Made by a program: the position numbers and the translations under genes
The notes under the pieces: generated by a model
Database searches by the model: none
What the model was told of the DNA's origin: nothing
Seen by the model: only the letters and a program-made list of their open reading frames with translations
Source: Brachycybe producta
Lineage: Eukaryota > Arthropoda > Diplopoda > Playtdesmida > Andrognathidae
Reading direction: 5' to 3'
Assembly: GCA_036925085.1 (NCBI GenBank)
Contig: JAUPFP010000051.1
Coordinates: forward strand, 496,001 to 560,000
DNA: 64,000 nt
Shown here: piece by piece, positions 20,521-32,253 of the stretch
Layout of the letters: each line of letters begins with the position of its first letter
How positions within the stretch are numbered: position 1 is the stretch's first letter

Positions 20521-23447
20521 TAAACCAAGTCATCTGCCACCACAAACTTGTACCGGAAGTTCGAGTTGGGGTCACGGAAGATTTCACTCTTCACTTTGGA
20601 GCACCAGCCATAGGCCTCTTGCTCCTTGACCCAATCCACCTCGGAACGGATGTGGTAAATAACCTCACCTACGTTGGCTTCGACGTATTCAGGCAAGGAA
20701 AGGTCCGCCACATCACGAACAGGATACCGACTCAAAGCGTCGGCATCCACGTGCAGTGTTCCCTTCCTATACTGAACCTTGAACCGGTACTCTTGTAGTT
20801 GCATCTGCTAACGCCCCAACCTGCCTTGCAGGTTTTTGGCTGTCTGCAGATAGCAAAAAGCATGGTGATCAGTTACGATCACAAACTTCCGGTTAAAGAG
20901 GTAAGGACGGAATTTACCCACGGCAAACATGACCGCCAAGCACTCCTGCTCGGTGACCAAATACCGTGTTTCCGCTCCTTTCATGAGTCGGCTTGCGTAG
21001 GCCAGAACACGAGGGGCACTGTCCTCTGGTAACTTCTGGTAGACTACGACTCCCAAGCCGTACCCACTAGCGTCGGTATGGATAATTACCTCACCACGAG
21101 GATCGTACATGGTGAGTACCGGCGCTTCGGTTAAAAATGCCTTTAACCTAGCAAACGCTAGTTTGCACTGATCCAACCACTCGAAGGACACATCCTTCTT
21201 CGTCAGATCATGCAAAGGCCTTGCCACCTTGGCGAAGTTTTTGATGAACCTCCGATAGTAACCGGCAAGTCCTAGAAAACTGCGGACGCCTGTCACCATC
21301 GTCGGGACAACAAACTCCTGGACTGCTCGTACGAAATCCGGGTCCGGAGCAACTCTCTCGGCACTCACTATGTGACCGATATAACGTACTTTGTTAAAGC
21401 CAAAAAAACATTTTTTCGGCTGGAGTTTCAGCTCCGCCCCTCGTAACAGTCCAAGGACAGTGGAGAGTCTCTCGAGAAACTGCTCGAAAGTGTTCCCAAA
21501 AACGATAATAATGTCCAGGTACACCAGACAAGTCTCCCACTTATGTCCTGCCAATAAGAGGTCTAGCGCTTTCTGCATGGTGGCTGGAGCATTACAGAGT
21601 CCGAAAGGTATTTTCCAGAACTCAAACAGACCTTGAGAGCAAATAAATGCCGTTTTCTCAACGTCTGGCTCAGCCATCCGAACCTGCCAGTAACCACTAG
21701 CCAGGTCCAAGGTAGCGAAGAACTTCGCACTGGCCAACGAGTCGAGCGCATCATCGATGCGAGGCAACAGATACTGATCCAGCTTTGTCTGGGCATTCAG
21801 TTTCCGGTAGTCCACACAAAAACGAAAGCCACCATCCTTCTTGCGAACAAGCAAGATAGGGCTCGCGTAAGGACTACGGGAAGGTTGGATAACACCTGCA
21901 TCCAACATCTTCGCCACCTCTTCTTTCTCGACTGCTCTGGCCGCTGGAGCGGTTCGACGCAATCCTTCTCGTACCGGAGGTTGCCCACCAGTGTCAATCG
22001 TATGTTCGACCAGAGAGGTTTCACCCAACTCCGTAAAGTCGAACGCGAAATGATCCCGGCGTGCCAGCAGGAACTCCCGAAGCTGTCTAGCCTCTTCAGG
22101 CTTCAGATTGGGACCAGTCTTAAGACACTCTTCGAGAGTAGGTGCTGTCGCCACATTGAGCACTTGGCGTCCGTTTCCAGACGCCCCTCTCAACTTAGAC
22201 GAGGCCTCCCCTAGTCGAACTGTATTCTGAGTGGGGTCTCCCCCTCTCAACTTAGACGGCTCTTCCAGCCCCACCACAATGACAGCCTCCACAGCTTGAG
22301 CCATGGCTACACCCTTTCCTGTTTCCAAGGCAACAGGTGCATTACCCATGTTCTCAAGCCAAATATTGTACGTGCCAAGCCGGTTAGCTGCGGCGATACC
22401 CACCACTGCTAACACCCCACGTCCACCTAAGGCTTTCTGGTGCTTCTCCACAAGAAGCAGCTGAGCAGGGCCGGCATGCTCTACCAACGCCACGGATACA
22501 TACATCGTACGTGGGCTGGCAGCCAGACATTCTCCCTCAGTCGCAGAGAACAAACTTCTTCGTGCCCGATAGAGGTTCTGGTCTCGGGCAGCTCCGGTGA
22601 AACAATGTCCACCCACCCGTCAACCTTCTCGAGTGCAGGCGGATTCCCGGAGGTAAAGCCCCTGGTATCGGCGATGGAATAGCTTCCACCTCCCTCGGTT
22701 CTGCAAGCACTCAATCGGTGAATGCAGCTTGGAGCGCATCTGAATGTGCAGTCCAGACGTCCTCCCGGAAGTAGACCTTCTGGTGCATGATATCTACCAT
22801 CAAGCCGAAGTGTGAGGCGTGATCAATGCCCTCTCCTTTCACCAAAAGGAGAGGCACCTTGATGGTTTTCTTGTGAATAGTAAATTCTACATTTGTGACC
22901 CCTACTGCCTCGATGGAGTACCCACCCATTCCAAGAAGGAATGAAGGAACCGCCAGTTCCTCTATAGGCAATTCCATCACTCGTGCCACCGTAATGCTTA
23001 GGACTGATACGTCGGCCCCGGTGTCTACGATCATCTCCAAGAGACGATCGCCTATCGACAGCCACACCCGTGGTGAAGCTCTGAAGCTCAGGAATGGGAA
23101 CCTGCGTGCTCCCACCATCGATCTTCTGCCTCCCGTCCACCTTACCATCCACACCGGACAGTAATTCCAGACGTGCAGAAGACTGGGAGACTGTCTCAGA
23201 AACCAGAAACTCCCCAGGCACAACAGGATGTATGGGCACACCAACTCCTCCCACCTGCTCGATGAGCGCACGATTCAGCACCTCACCACTAGGCATGTAG
23301 GGTGAGGAGGCAAACCAGCGATCCAGCTGACTGCACACGGCCTTACGCAGGACATCCACATATTTGGAGACCGCCCGGAGGTACGTCCCTCGCTCAGAAC
23401 CCAGGCCCTGACAGGCACCTGAGTTTTGAAGCTTTACCGGTCGCACA
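20521..23447 (-). pseudogene. pol: O2 ORF2 (pol): protease, RT, RNase H; integrase deleted
   Basis: Protease with MIVDTGADVSVLS near 23030; TGA at the end of the protease part (before VLAEPREVEAIP), which O3 shares; RT and RNase H in a 602-codon open frame (22616-20808) with FRFCVDYRKLNAQTK, FATLDLASGYWQV, IHTDASGYGLG, TEQECLA and VTDHHAF. The catalytic box reads YLDIIIVFG instead of YLDD, removing an essential Asp. After RNase H and the N-terminal integrase leader (VVADDLVY) the frame runs straight into the pol-ORF3 spacer, so the integrase catalytic core is absent. TGG to TGA-type differences are few otherwise. Confidence 0.9.
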
Positions 23448-23451
23448 CCAC

Positions 23452-24844
23452 TCAGTTCAGTGGCGACTGGCGGTGGTTTAACGAGGATTTCTTCTCGTCC
23501 TCTACGAGTCGATAGTAGAACTGGCCATCGTGAATGGTGGCCAGGTACTTACGACCCTCCAGCCAAACAGGCGCAATGCCAGCGGTTGGCTGGAGGTTCT
23601 GACTCATCAGGCGCCACTCTGGCAACCTGCTCTTTGCCGCAGCCTTTGGACAATCCTTCCTCAGGTGACCCATCTGGTTACACCCGAAACAAGGACCTAG
23701 TCGCCGGAGTGAGTTTCCTGTACGGTCCGCACTTCGAGGTGTTGCCGCCGGCTGACCTCCGCCAGAGCCTGCCATCTTCTTCTTCTTGCCTCCGGTCTTG
23801 GCTCCTGCTTTGTCTGACTTGGATGGTGCAGCAGCCTTCGCACCCATTTGGCTCGAAGATGAAGCCCTGGCAGAGCTCCCAGAGCTAGCCGTGGACGCCG
23901 TAGGACGGAGCGTTAGCCCTGTCCTGAGGAACCCCTCTAGTATGGTTAGGTAATCTACCCGTAAGAAGCAAATCGGCTTCGACCAGCCGTGCGTTTCTGG
24001 CATATGCCTCCACCGTACCGGCCTTACAACCGATCAATTGATCAGTGATGGCCGTCAGGAGTTTCCGTTTGAAGCGAATGAGCCTACAGCTCTCGTCTTC
24101 GCCCAGAGACACTCGGTCGGACAGTTCCAAGAACTGCCAGTAGGATGCCTGCACAGACTCGGTAGCCCCCTGTTTCATTGACTCGAATTCGCTGAAACAG
24201 AGGCGAGCCTGGTTACTTGTGCTGAAGCGGCTACGCATAGCATCCTTCAGCTCAGTCCAGGTCAGGTCAGGAAGAGTTTCTACCAAAGTGGCGTAGTACT
24301 CCTCCGCCGGACCGTCCAGCAGAAACGTGAAGAAACTGCAACGGGACTCGTCCGTCCAGCGCTGAGCTCGGGCTTTCGCTTCGAACTTGAGGAGAAAAGG
24401 CGTCAAGTCCTCTCTGCCATCGTAACGAGCAAATGAGTGGACCGGGTTAATGAACCCGAACGCCTGAACCTCCACTGGAACCGCTGGAGCGGGCGTCCAA
24501 GCAGTGGCACTAATCCTGCGAGGCTGCCTGCTCCAGTTCCCCGAAACATCAGACACAGACTCAGCTTCCGAGGGTATCATCAACTGAACCCTCGGCTGCT
24601 GTCCGGGTGCGGGAGGAGCTCCCCGGCCAATCCCCCTAGGAGATGGCCTGGGTGCCTCCCGAGGAGGTTCCCGCCTGGCCTGCACCAGCGGTACCTCCTC
24701 CCGTGCACTTTCACGCATGGGCGACAGTGAACACTCCGGCACCTCTCTCGGTTCGACCGCCGAACGAGACAGCCGTCCTTCCAACCGAATGACATCTATC
24801 CCGTAAGCGATTTCCCTTAGTTGCCGCTCGGAGAGCGTGGCCAA
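23452..24844 (-). pseudogene. gag: O2 gag, N-terminally truncated
   Basis: Begins in the middle of Gag at ATLSERQLREIAYGIDVIRLEG; about 130 N-terminal residues seen in O1 are missing. The capsid-like domain (ARYDGREDLTPFLLKF, FLLDGPAEEYYA, DESCRLIRFKRKL) is followed by a Ser/Ala/Lys-rich linker and an intact zinc knuckle CFGCNQMGHLRKDC near 23660-23700. A frameshift lies near 23900-24000. It stops just before ORF2 as in O1. Confidence 0.85.
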
Positions 24845-25033
24845 AAAGGCCCGGCCCTCTCATGCAGTATCATCGGGGATCACCACCAGGTCCCGAAGGG
24901 GCTGTCCGCTCCGTCCAACCGGACGGTGGAAGCATGGACAATCGGCGGTGGAAGCATGGACAATCGGCCGCGACCGATCGTCATCCCCGATGAGATCACC
25001 ATCGGATCCACTGTCTTCCAACGGAAGCGATTT
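24845..25033. other. Head-to-head junction of O2 and O3 with filler DNA
   Basis: Between the broken gag of O2 (minus) and the broken protease of O3 (plus) lie about 190 bp. They contain a tandem duplication CGGTGGAAGCATGGACAATC (two copies, about 24924 and 24946) and the inverted words ATCGGGGAT and ATCCCCGAT. This looks like a rearrangement junction, with loss of the O3 5' LTR, leader, gag and the O2 gag N-terminus. Confidence 0.6.
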
Positions 25034-28000
25034 TGAGCATTAATATCGCCGCACGCTTTGGCCTGATGGTCGATATCGTGCACCGGAAAGTGTATTTCCG
25101 GGAGGATGTCTGGACTGCACATTCAGATGCGCTCCAAGCTGCATTCACCGATTGAGTGCTTGCAGAACCGAGGGAGGTGGAAGCTATTCCATCGCCGATA
25201 CCAGAGGCTCGGCCTCAGGGACGGCAACTCCCAGACATCCCACGGGCGCTTGAGAAGGTTGACAGGTGGGTGAACCTTGTTTCACCGGAGCTGTGCGAGA
25301 CCAGTGTTCCTATCGGGAGCGGGGAAGTGTGTTCCCTGCGACTGAGGGAAAATATCTGGCTACCACCCCACGTACGACGTGTCGTATCGGTGGGATTGGT
25401 AGAGCATGCCGGCCCTGGCCAGCTGCTTCTCGTGGAGCCCCACCGTAAAGCCTTGGGTGGACGTGGTGTGTTGGCTGTGGCAGGTATTGCCGAGGCCAAC
25501 AGGTTGGGCGAGTACGATATCTGGCTCGAGAACGGGGGAGAGGCACCCATAGCCCTGGAGACAGGGGAGGGTGTGGCCACGGCTCAAGTTGTGGAGGCTG
25601 CCCTAGTGGTAGGGCTGGAAGAGCCGTCTGAGTTGAGAGGGGAGGCCCCACTCATGCGACGGTTCGACCAGGGGAGTTAAAGTCAAAGTTGAGAGGGGCG
25701 TCCGGATGCGGACGCCAGGTCCTCAACGTGACGAAGGCTCCTACCCTCGAAGACTGTCTTAAGATTGGTCCCAATCTGAAGCCTGAAGAGGCGAGGCAAC
25801 TTCGAAAGTTCCTACTAGCACGCCGGGATCATTTTGCGTTTGATTACACCGAGTTGGGTGAAACCTTTTTGGTGGAACATACGATTGATACCGGTGGGCA
25901 ACCTCCAGTGCGAGAAGGATTGCGTCGAACCGCTCCAGCGGCCTGTGCGATTGAGAAAGAAGAGGTGGCGAAGATGTTGGATGCAGGTGTCATCCAACCT
26001 TCGCGTAGTCCTTATGCGAGCCCCATCTTGCTTGTTCGCAAGAAGGATGGTGGCTTTCATTTTTGCGTGGACTACTGGAGACTGAATGCCCAGACTAAGC
26101 TGGATCAGTATCCGTTGCCTCGCATCGATGATGTGCTCGATTCGTTGGATGGTGCGAAGTTCTTCGCAACCTTGGACCTGGCTAGTGGTTACTGGCAGGT
26201 TCGGATGGCTGAGCCAGACGTTGAGAAGACAGCATTTATTTGCTCTCAAGGTCTGTTTGAGTTCCGAAAAATGCCTTTCTGACCCTGTAATGCTCCAGCC
26301 ACGATGCAGAGAGCACTAGACCTCTTGCTATCAGGACATAAGTGGGAGACTTGTCTGGTGTACCTGGACGATATTATCGTCTTCGGGAACACATTCGAGC
26401 AGTTTCTGGGGAGACTGTCCACTGTCCTGGGACTGTTGCGAGGGGCGGAGCTGAAACTCCAGCCGAAGAAATGTTTCTTTGGCTTTAACAAAGTGCGTTA
26501 TCTCGGTCGCATCGTGAGTGCCGAGGGAGTTGCTCCGGACCCGGATCTCGTAAGAGTAGTCCAGGAGTTCGATGTTCCGACAACGGCTACAGGCGTCCGT
26601 AGTTTTCTCAGACTGGCCGGTTACTATCGGCGGTTCATCAAGGACTTTGCCAAAGTGGCAAGACAGTTGCATGAACTGACCAAGAAGGATGCGTTCTTCG
26701 AGTGGTCAAAACAGTGCAAACTAGCGTTTGCTCGGTTAAAGGCATTTTTAACCGAAGCGCTGGTACTCACCATGTATGATCCACGTGGTGAGGTAATGAT
26801 CCATACCGACGCTAGTGGGTACGGCTTGGGTGTCGTAGTCTACCAGAAGTTGCCGGAGGACAAGTTCCCCTTTGTTCTGGCCTACGCAAGCCGGCTCATG
26901 AAAGGAGCGGAAACACGGTATTCTGTCACCGAGCAGGAGTGCTTGGCGATTGTGTTTGCCATGGGTAAATTCTGTCCTTACCTCTTCAACCGGGAGTTTG
27001 TGATCGTAACAGATCACCATGCTCTTTGTGCTCTGCTGACTGCCAAGAACCTGCAAGGCAGGTTGGGGCGTTGGCAGATGCAATTGCAAGAGTACCGGTT
27101 CAAGGTTCAGTTTAAGAAGGAAACACTCCACGTGGATACTGACTGTCTGAGTCGGTATCCGGTGCGTGATGTTGAGGACCTTTCTTTACCTGAATACATC
27201 GAGTCTGACGTAGGTGAGGTGATTTACCGAGTCCGCTCGGAGGTGGATTGGGTCGAGGAGCAGGCAGCTGATGGCTGGTGCTCCAAGGTGGTGAAGGAAA
27301 TCATCACTGACCCCAACTCGGCCCTCCGGGCCAAGTTCGTGATGGCAGACGACATGTTGTATGCCATCAGATCCATCCAGGATCGGTTGCGAACCGTACT
27401 GGTAGTGTCTGCGTCATGCCGGGCTTTCTGTCTGAGGAAGCTGCATGACACTCCCGAAGCTGGTCACTTCGGGATGTTTAAGACCTACCAGCGACTGCGC
27501 TCACGCTTCTACTGGATCAGTATGAAGCGTGACACAGCCGAATACATTAAGTCGTGTTTGGTGTGTCAACGAGCGCGACATTTCGCAAGAAGTCAGGGAT
27601 TTCTGCAACCGATTGTGCCGAAGTACCCAGTTCACACCTGGGGAATGGACTTCGTTGGGCCGTTTCCTGCCTCTGTGGATGGAGTCACCTATGTATTAAA
27701 CATGGTTGACTATTTCACCCGGTACGGTGTGGCGAGAGCTGTGCGAAGGGCCACGGCCGCTTGTGTTGTGAAGTTCTTGAAGGACGAAATCCTTTTGGTG
27801 TATGGTACACCGAAAGCTCTTGTTTCGGATCGTGGGTCCCAGTTCTCCAGCAAAGTCCTGCTGAAGTTCCGGGAGCGCTATAACATAGCGCATCACTTCA
27901 CGACAGCGTACCATCCGCAAGCTAATGGGCTTACGGAGCGTACGAATAAGACCGAAATGAAAACCATCAAGCGGTACCTTGATCCGCTCAAGGAACAGCG

Positions 28001-29188
28001 TGATTGGTGGGATAAATTACGGCCCGCCGTGTGGGCTTATAACACAGCTGTACAGGAGACTACGTAAGTCTCTCCGTATCAGTTGCTGTTTGGCCGTGAG
28101 CCTCGGATGGGTGTTGATAACCTCATTCCGGATGGTCCGATCCGTGACTTGCTGACCAGCAAGCCGTGGAGGAGCAGGCGCGTCAGAGATTGACCTCTGC
28201 TCAAAAGAGGCAAAAGGAGCAATATGACTCCGGCCGAGTGCAGCCGCCCCTATACCCACCTGGAGCGCAGGTGTGGATTAGGGACCAAGCTGGGAAGCTC
28301 GGCCAAGCAAAGAAATGGAGTTTAGCATACAAGGCTGAACGTGGTACGGTTGTTTCGCAATACTCCGACCTAGTCTACGAGGTAGAATTCGTAGATGGGT
28401 ATGGTCGGAAAGTGCAAGACCGGTTTCATGTGGACAACTTGAAACCGTACGTACCCACCTGCACCGTGAGGGAGGAAGATGGACTTGGTGTCTCAGAAAC
28501 CTCCTCCGATGCAGGCAGCGATGATACGGATGCTAAACCGGAGGTTTCGGCGGGGAGAAATGGTACTCTAACGCCAAAACCACCGTCCGTTTCTTCGGAG
28601 TCTACTGACTCGGAGGCGGAGGACCCCCCTCAACCTCGGTATAATCTCCGTCCGCGGAGACCGAGGGTGTTTGAGGTGAGTGGGCTTTCTGCCAGAATTG
28701 GGCATGAAACAGTCCAGGGTATGCTCAATGAGCTCCTGCCCTGGTGGGAGAGAGCCGGTTGTCCGCTAGTTTGGGCGGATGGCTGGGAGAGGAGGCAGCC
28801 AGACTTGCCTGCGTGTTGGGACCAGCCGGTTTCCGAGAAGGAAACTCGTGGGCGACCTACCGTAGGTTGTCAGACTGAGGGCCCGAAGATGTCGGTCCCT
28901 AACCGGACAGAAACGTCCGGGAAGACCTCCGTCTCTGTTCACGTTAGTATTAACGTGAAGGCTCCTCCAGGCCAGTCAATTCTTTCGGCGACTCACAGTG
29001 TGTCTACCCCTAAAACGGCGGACAATGGTGAGACTTCGGAGGTGACCGGGGTTGTGGCGGCTGAAGAAGATTTAGCCACCCAACCATGGTCGGAGACCGC
29101 TCCTACAGTGGAGAAGAATCGACCGGCTACCGTAGATGCCTGTGCCGCTATGTGCCATTCTGTCTTGGACCGTATGGACACATGGTGA
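25034..29188 (+). pseudogene. pol: O3 ORF2 (pol), 5'-truncated; best-preserved RT to integrase
   Basis: Starts inside the protease C-terminal part (AARFGLMVDIVHRKVYFRED), then a TGA shared with O2. RT (FHFCVDYWRLNAQTK, FATLDLASGYWQV, intact YLDDIIVFG), RNase H (IHTDASGYGLG, TEQECLA, VTDHHAL) and integrase are in long frames, 26304-28067 being 587 codons. Integrase has H-H-C-C (LHDTPEAGHF, CLVCQ), MDFVGP, SDRGSQF and GLTERTNK, so all catalytic residues are present. Breaks: TGA at 26281, TAA at 28066 (ACG-TAA), one frameshift near 28150. The C-terminus has FHVDNLKPY and RYNLRPRRPRVFEV and then an open extension to 29188 that lacks the long spacer of O1. Confidence 0.9.
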
Positions 29189-29199
29189 GAGTGGTGGAA

Positions 29200-31390
29200 C
29201 CGTCATGGATGTTGCCATGAGGGTTCTGCTGGATCGGAAGGCGCTCTTCCGACGGGTTCGAACCGTCCGAGTACCGTGTCGCTTGGGGATGCCCAAGGTC
29301 AGTGGAATTTGGACGGCAAGACAGCCGAAAAAGAGCGGTTGCTTCCGTTTGAAAGCCGTGGATCATGGTGATGACCATGATTGTCTGACTTTCAACGGTC
29401 ATAGTGGAAATAGGCAGCAGTGGTGGAGTCATCACCGTGCTACAGAGGACTCATGGGAGTCTATCGGGCATGGTGCGGCCGCCGTGGGGAGATCGTCAGT
29501 GGCGGAAACCCAGGGTGTTCTCCTGCAGTAGATTCCGGCCGTGCGAGCGAGGAAGGACTGTGCCAGAAAGCACAAGAGAAAGTCCAGAGCTGCACGGATG
29601 GCTGCCAAGGTAAAGGCTCTTGTAGAGAGAGAGGCCCAGCTGAAAGCCCGTATGACTGCTATGAGTATGCTTACTCCGGCGGTGGGTCTTCCAGCTGTAG
29701 CTCTTGCCCACCCTGATGGAAGGGAACAGCGAGTGGAGAAAAAGGTGAAGCAGCCTCCAGTATCAGCTCCCGGTAAAATGGGTAAGACTACGAGTGGTAG
29801 TGGTGGTAAGGAACAGAAGTTGTCCCGCCCTCACACCCCACCAGTGGCCGATCACTTCAGAGGGAAGAAGGCCAGGCCCTACGAGCAGGGACAGACCTTC
29901 CCACCTTGCAAACCGAAAAGCCAGGAGGATCGAGTTCGAATCCTCCAGGCAGGCCAGCAGCAAATTGCCAGGAGGGAGGCAATCCAGTCCGCCAGGGCAC
30001 CAGCCCATGGTGCGGTGGACAAAACTGCTGGTGGTAAGAGTCTGCCGACTCTTACACCGAAGGGAACTGTTCTCTTTCGGGACGGGCGGGAATGGTTTGT
30101 CTGTGGACTGCCTTTCTCGGCCACCAGTTCGGCTAAGGGTGTTTCACCGAAGCGAAGTACGGCTCCGGCCGGAAAACCTTTGGTGAAGAAGTCCGCGAAG
30201 GTGAAGGTTGCTAACCACCCGCCTAAGCCTGACCGGCCCGGTAAGTCGTTGAGTGCGGGCAAGTATGGCTCAACGCACGGTAAACCTCCCTTTCTGATGA
30301 TAGACAGTATGAAGTCCAAGTGTGAGAGGAAGGGGTGTCCGACACCTTCCATGAGTAAGCGCCAAGGAGCTCAAAATGGAAGCGTTGTGGCGGAGAAGGA
30401 GGAGTCCCGGCATGCTAAGTCGAGCATGCCGGCCGGGAATCAGCCGATCCATACCCGTCCTGTAGAGGCGGCGCGGATGGATGGTAGGATTATGCGTGAC
30501 ATTGTGGTCCGCATGCCTCCATCCTCCCCGAAGGTGGATGCGGTATCGAGCTTGCGAGTTCGATCGGTTGGAACCCTTCATCAGGTGACTATGCCCTTAC
30601 CGATGGGCGAAGGAACCATGTTGGATGGAGTTATTCCGCCAAAACGTGATCCCGTGACCCCCAGTGGGGGTATACCCTTCTTTCCGGGCCGCAGCGGTGG
30701 GGTATCTGATACCCTCGGACCGAAAACATCAAACTCTCCTGGGCTTGTGCCTAAGGGACAGTGTATTGGTGCGATGCCCCGTATTCAGATGCAGAGGTGT
30801 ATCTGAATAACCGACTGTGTCTGTGGCAGGACCAGCCGGGAATGGGTGGTTACCAATACCATGGCTATTATCGTCTGGCAGAGCCACTGCCAGAGCCGTG
30901 GGTGGCGAAGCTACCGCCGTACAACATGAACCATGTGGTGGCGTTCAGTTGTGAGGGTATACCAGTAGTAGTGGTTGTGAACCCGGTCCGGCAAGCGTAT
31001 AGTTTTGTGGATGTGATGGGACTAGATGCCGAGATGGGATGTTTATCTCGGCGTGCAGCCCCATTGATCCGACGCTTGTTGGGATGTGACCTAGAAGATA
31101 TGGCTGGTCAGATGGTTTCTCAGCCACTACCGGGGGATACGATCGTGCCCGCGATTGCCCTGGTAGACCTTCTAACGAGCCGGGTGCTGAGAAGGCACCC
31201 GCAGCTCCAAGAGATTCCTTTTCGAGGAATTGCGAATCTTGGAGGAAAACCGTCTTAGGGGGTCGGTCTTCGATCCTGGACTTGGGTGGCATAACACCCA
31301 GGTGTGCTCGTGGTGGGCACACTGGTGGGCAGCGGAGTGGATGGGCTCCACTCGCGCTCCACCACCAGGGAAGCCGTCTGGACCCTAAGT
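29200..31390 (+). pseudogene. O3 ORF3: accessory 3' protein
   Basis: Homologous to O2 ORF3. Recognisable order: GGVITVLQRTHGSLSGMV (O2: GGVVTPLQRALRSLTGVV); basic region KHKRKSRAARMAAK leading into VKALVEREAQLKARM with Met/Leu/Leu/Met every seventh residue; TPAVGLP; SRPHTPPVADHFRGKKARP; a Lys/Pro-rich linker; then the C-terminal domain YLNNRLCLWQDQPGM, WVAKLPPYNM, RLLGCDL, ALVDLLTSRVLR. In a shifted frame SWWAHWWAAEWMGST precedes the stop about 60 nt before the polypurine tract. The longest open piece is 29541-30806 (421 codons). Frameshifts near 29540, 30790 and 31240. Function unknown; a nucleic-acid-binding role is suggested only by the basic/coiled-coil region. Confidence 0.7.
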
Positions 31391-31448
31391 GGTCAGGTTT
31401 GAGGAAGCAATCCGTGCTGGCTCGACCTACCTGTTCCCGGGACGGAAC

Positions 31449-31465
31449 AGGGAAGTTGAGAGGAT
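31449..31465 (+). other. O3 polypurine tract
   Basis: AGGGAAGTTGAGAGGAT directly before the LTR start TGTGGCAACC, nearly identical to the O2 tract. Confidence 0.8.
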
Positions 31466-32253
31466 TGTGGCAACCTGGTCTGCTCAATCAAATTTTTGAT
31501 TGAGCAGACGAACTCCCTATGGTGATCTGCCTGGTAGCATATAGTAGGCTGTTGGGTCAGACGCCATTTTGGTGCCAGCAGACCTCTCACCATTGAAGTC
31601 AATGGGTGAGAGGTCAGAAGTGACCACTGTCCCCTCCAGGTGGAGTTGCCTGGAGGTTTCTTTGGCTTGGTCAGCCATTGAATCTGGGCAGTGTGTTGTA
31701 GGGAACTGAGGAGACCACATCTTTGCTGGAGGCCAGGGTGGCCTCCATTATTCTTTGTTTGGTTTTATCTCCTCTGTTTGCCTTTGTGTTGTTCTCCATG
31801 GGGGCTTGGCTGGTGGGATTTGCCCAGCCAAGTTGGGTGGAGAATCACTGCTAATTTGCATATTGCCTTTATTAAGTAAGTGTTAATAAACACCTTTTAT
31901 TTTACTTACATCTGTGTTGTGTGATTTATTTTGGAGTACCGCGGGGTGGGTGGGGATTCTGTGGGGATCTTCACCATCCCTCTCCGGCCTTTTGTCGGCC
32001 GGTACTTATGTCGGTTCGCAGTGAGAGAGGTCTCACCGCGATATTCATGTTGTGGCAGCGGATCGTCCATTGTGTCCGACAAGGGAGACTCCGGTAGTCG
32101 ACGTTTCCCATCGTTGGTCCGTGCAGAGGCGGCTACGGGTACGATCCCGTCCCCGTATTCGGAGTCTGGTGCCGGGTAAGTTCTATTGGTTTTTTTTAAC
32201 CGTACAAAAGTTTGCCCGAGGTGTTGTGACGGACCAGTCGGGTCGTTATAACA
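31466..32253 (+). mobile_element. O3 3' LTR (TGTGGCAAC type), 788 bp
   Basis: TGTGGCAACC to CGTTATAACA. U3 has a perfect 15-bp hairpin (GTCTGCTCAATCAAA, 31478-31492, with its complement at 31495-31509), GACCTCTCACC with its complement (31581-31615) and CCTCCAGG/CCTGGAGG (31633-31656). GACGCCATTTTGG is a YY1-like box. AATAAA at 31885-31890. The U5 donor is GCCGG then GTAAGT at 32176. It ends exactly where the minus-strand leader of O2 resumes. Confidence 0.9.

Noticed and set aside
22823..24730. Numerous 60-140 codon plus-strand frames opposite O2 gag and pol
   Set aside because: They are antisense shadows of the conserved gag and pol frames; none is conserved as protein between copies.
24880..25122. 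Independent small gene in the O2/O3 junction
   Set aside because: Short frames here arise from the tandem filler and the reversed protease fragment.
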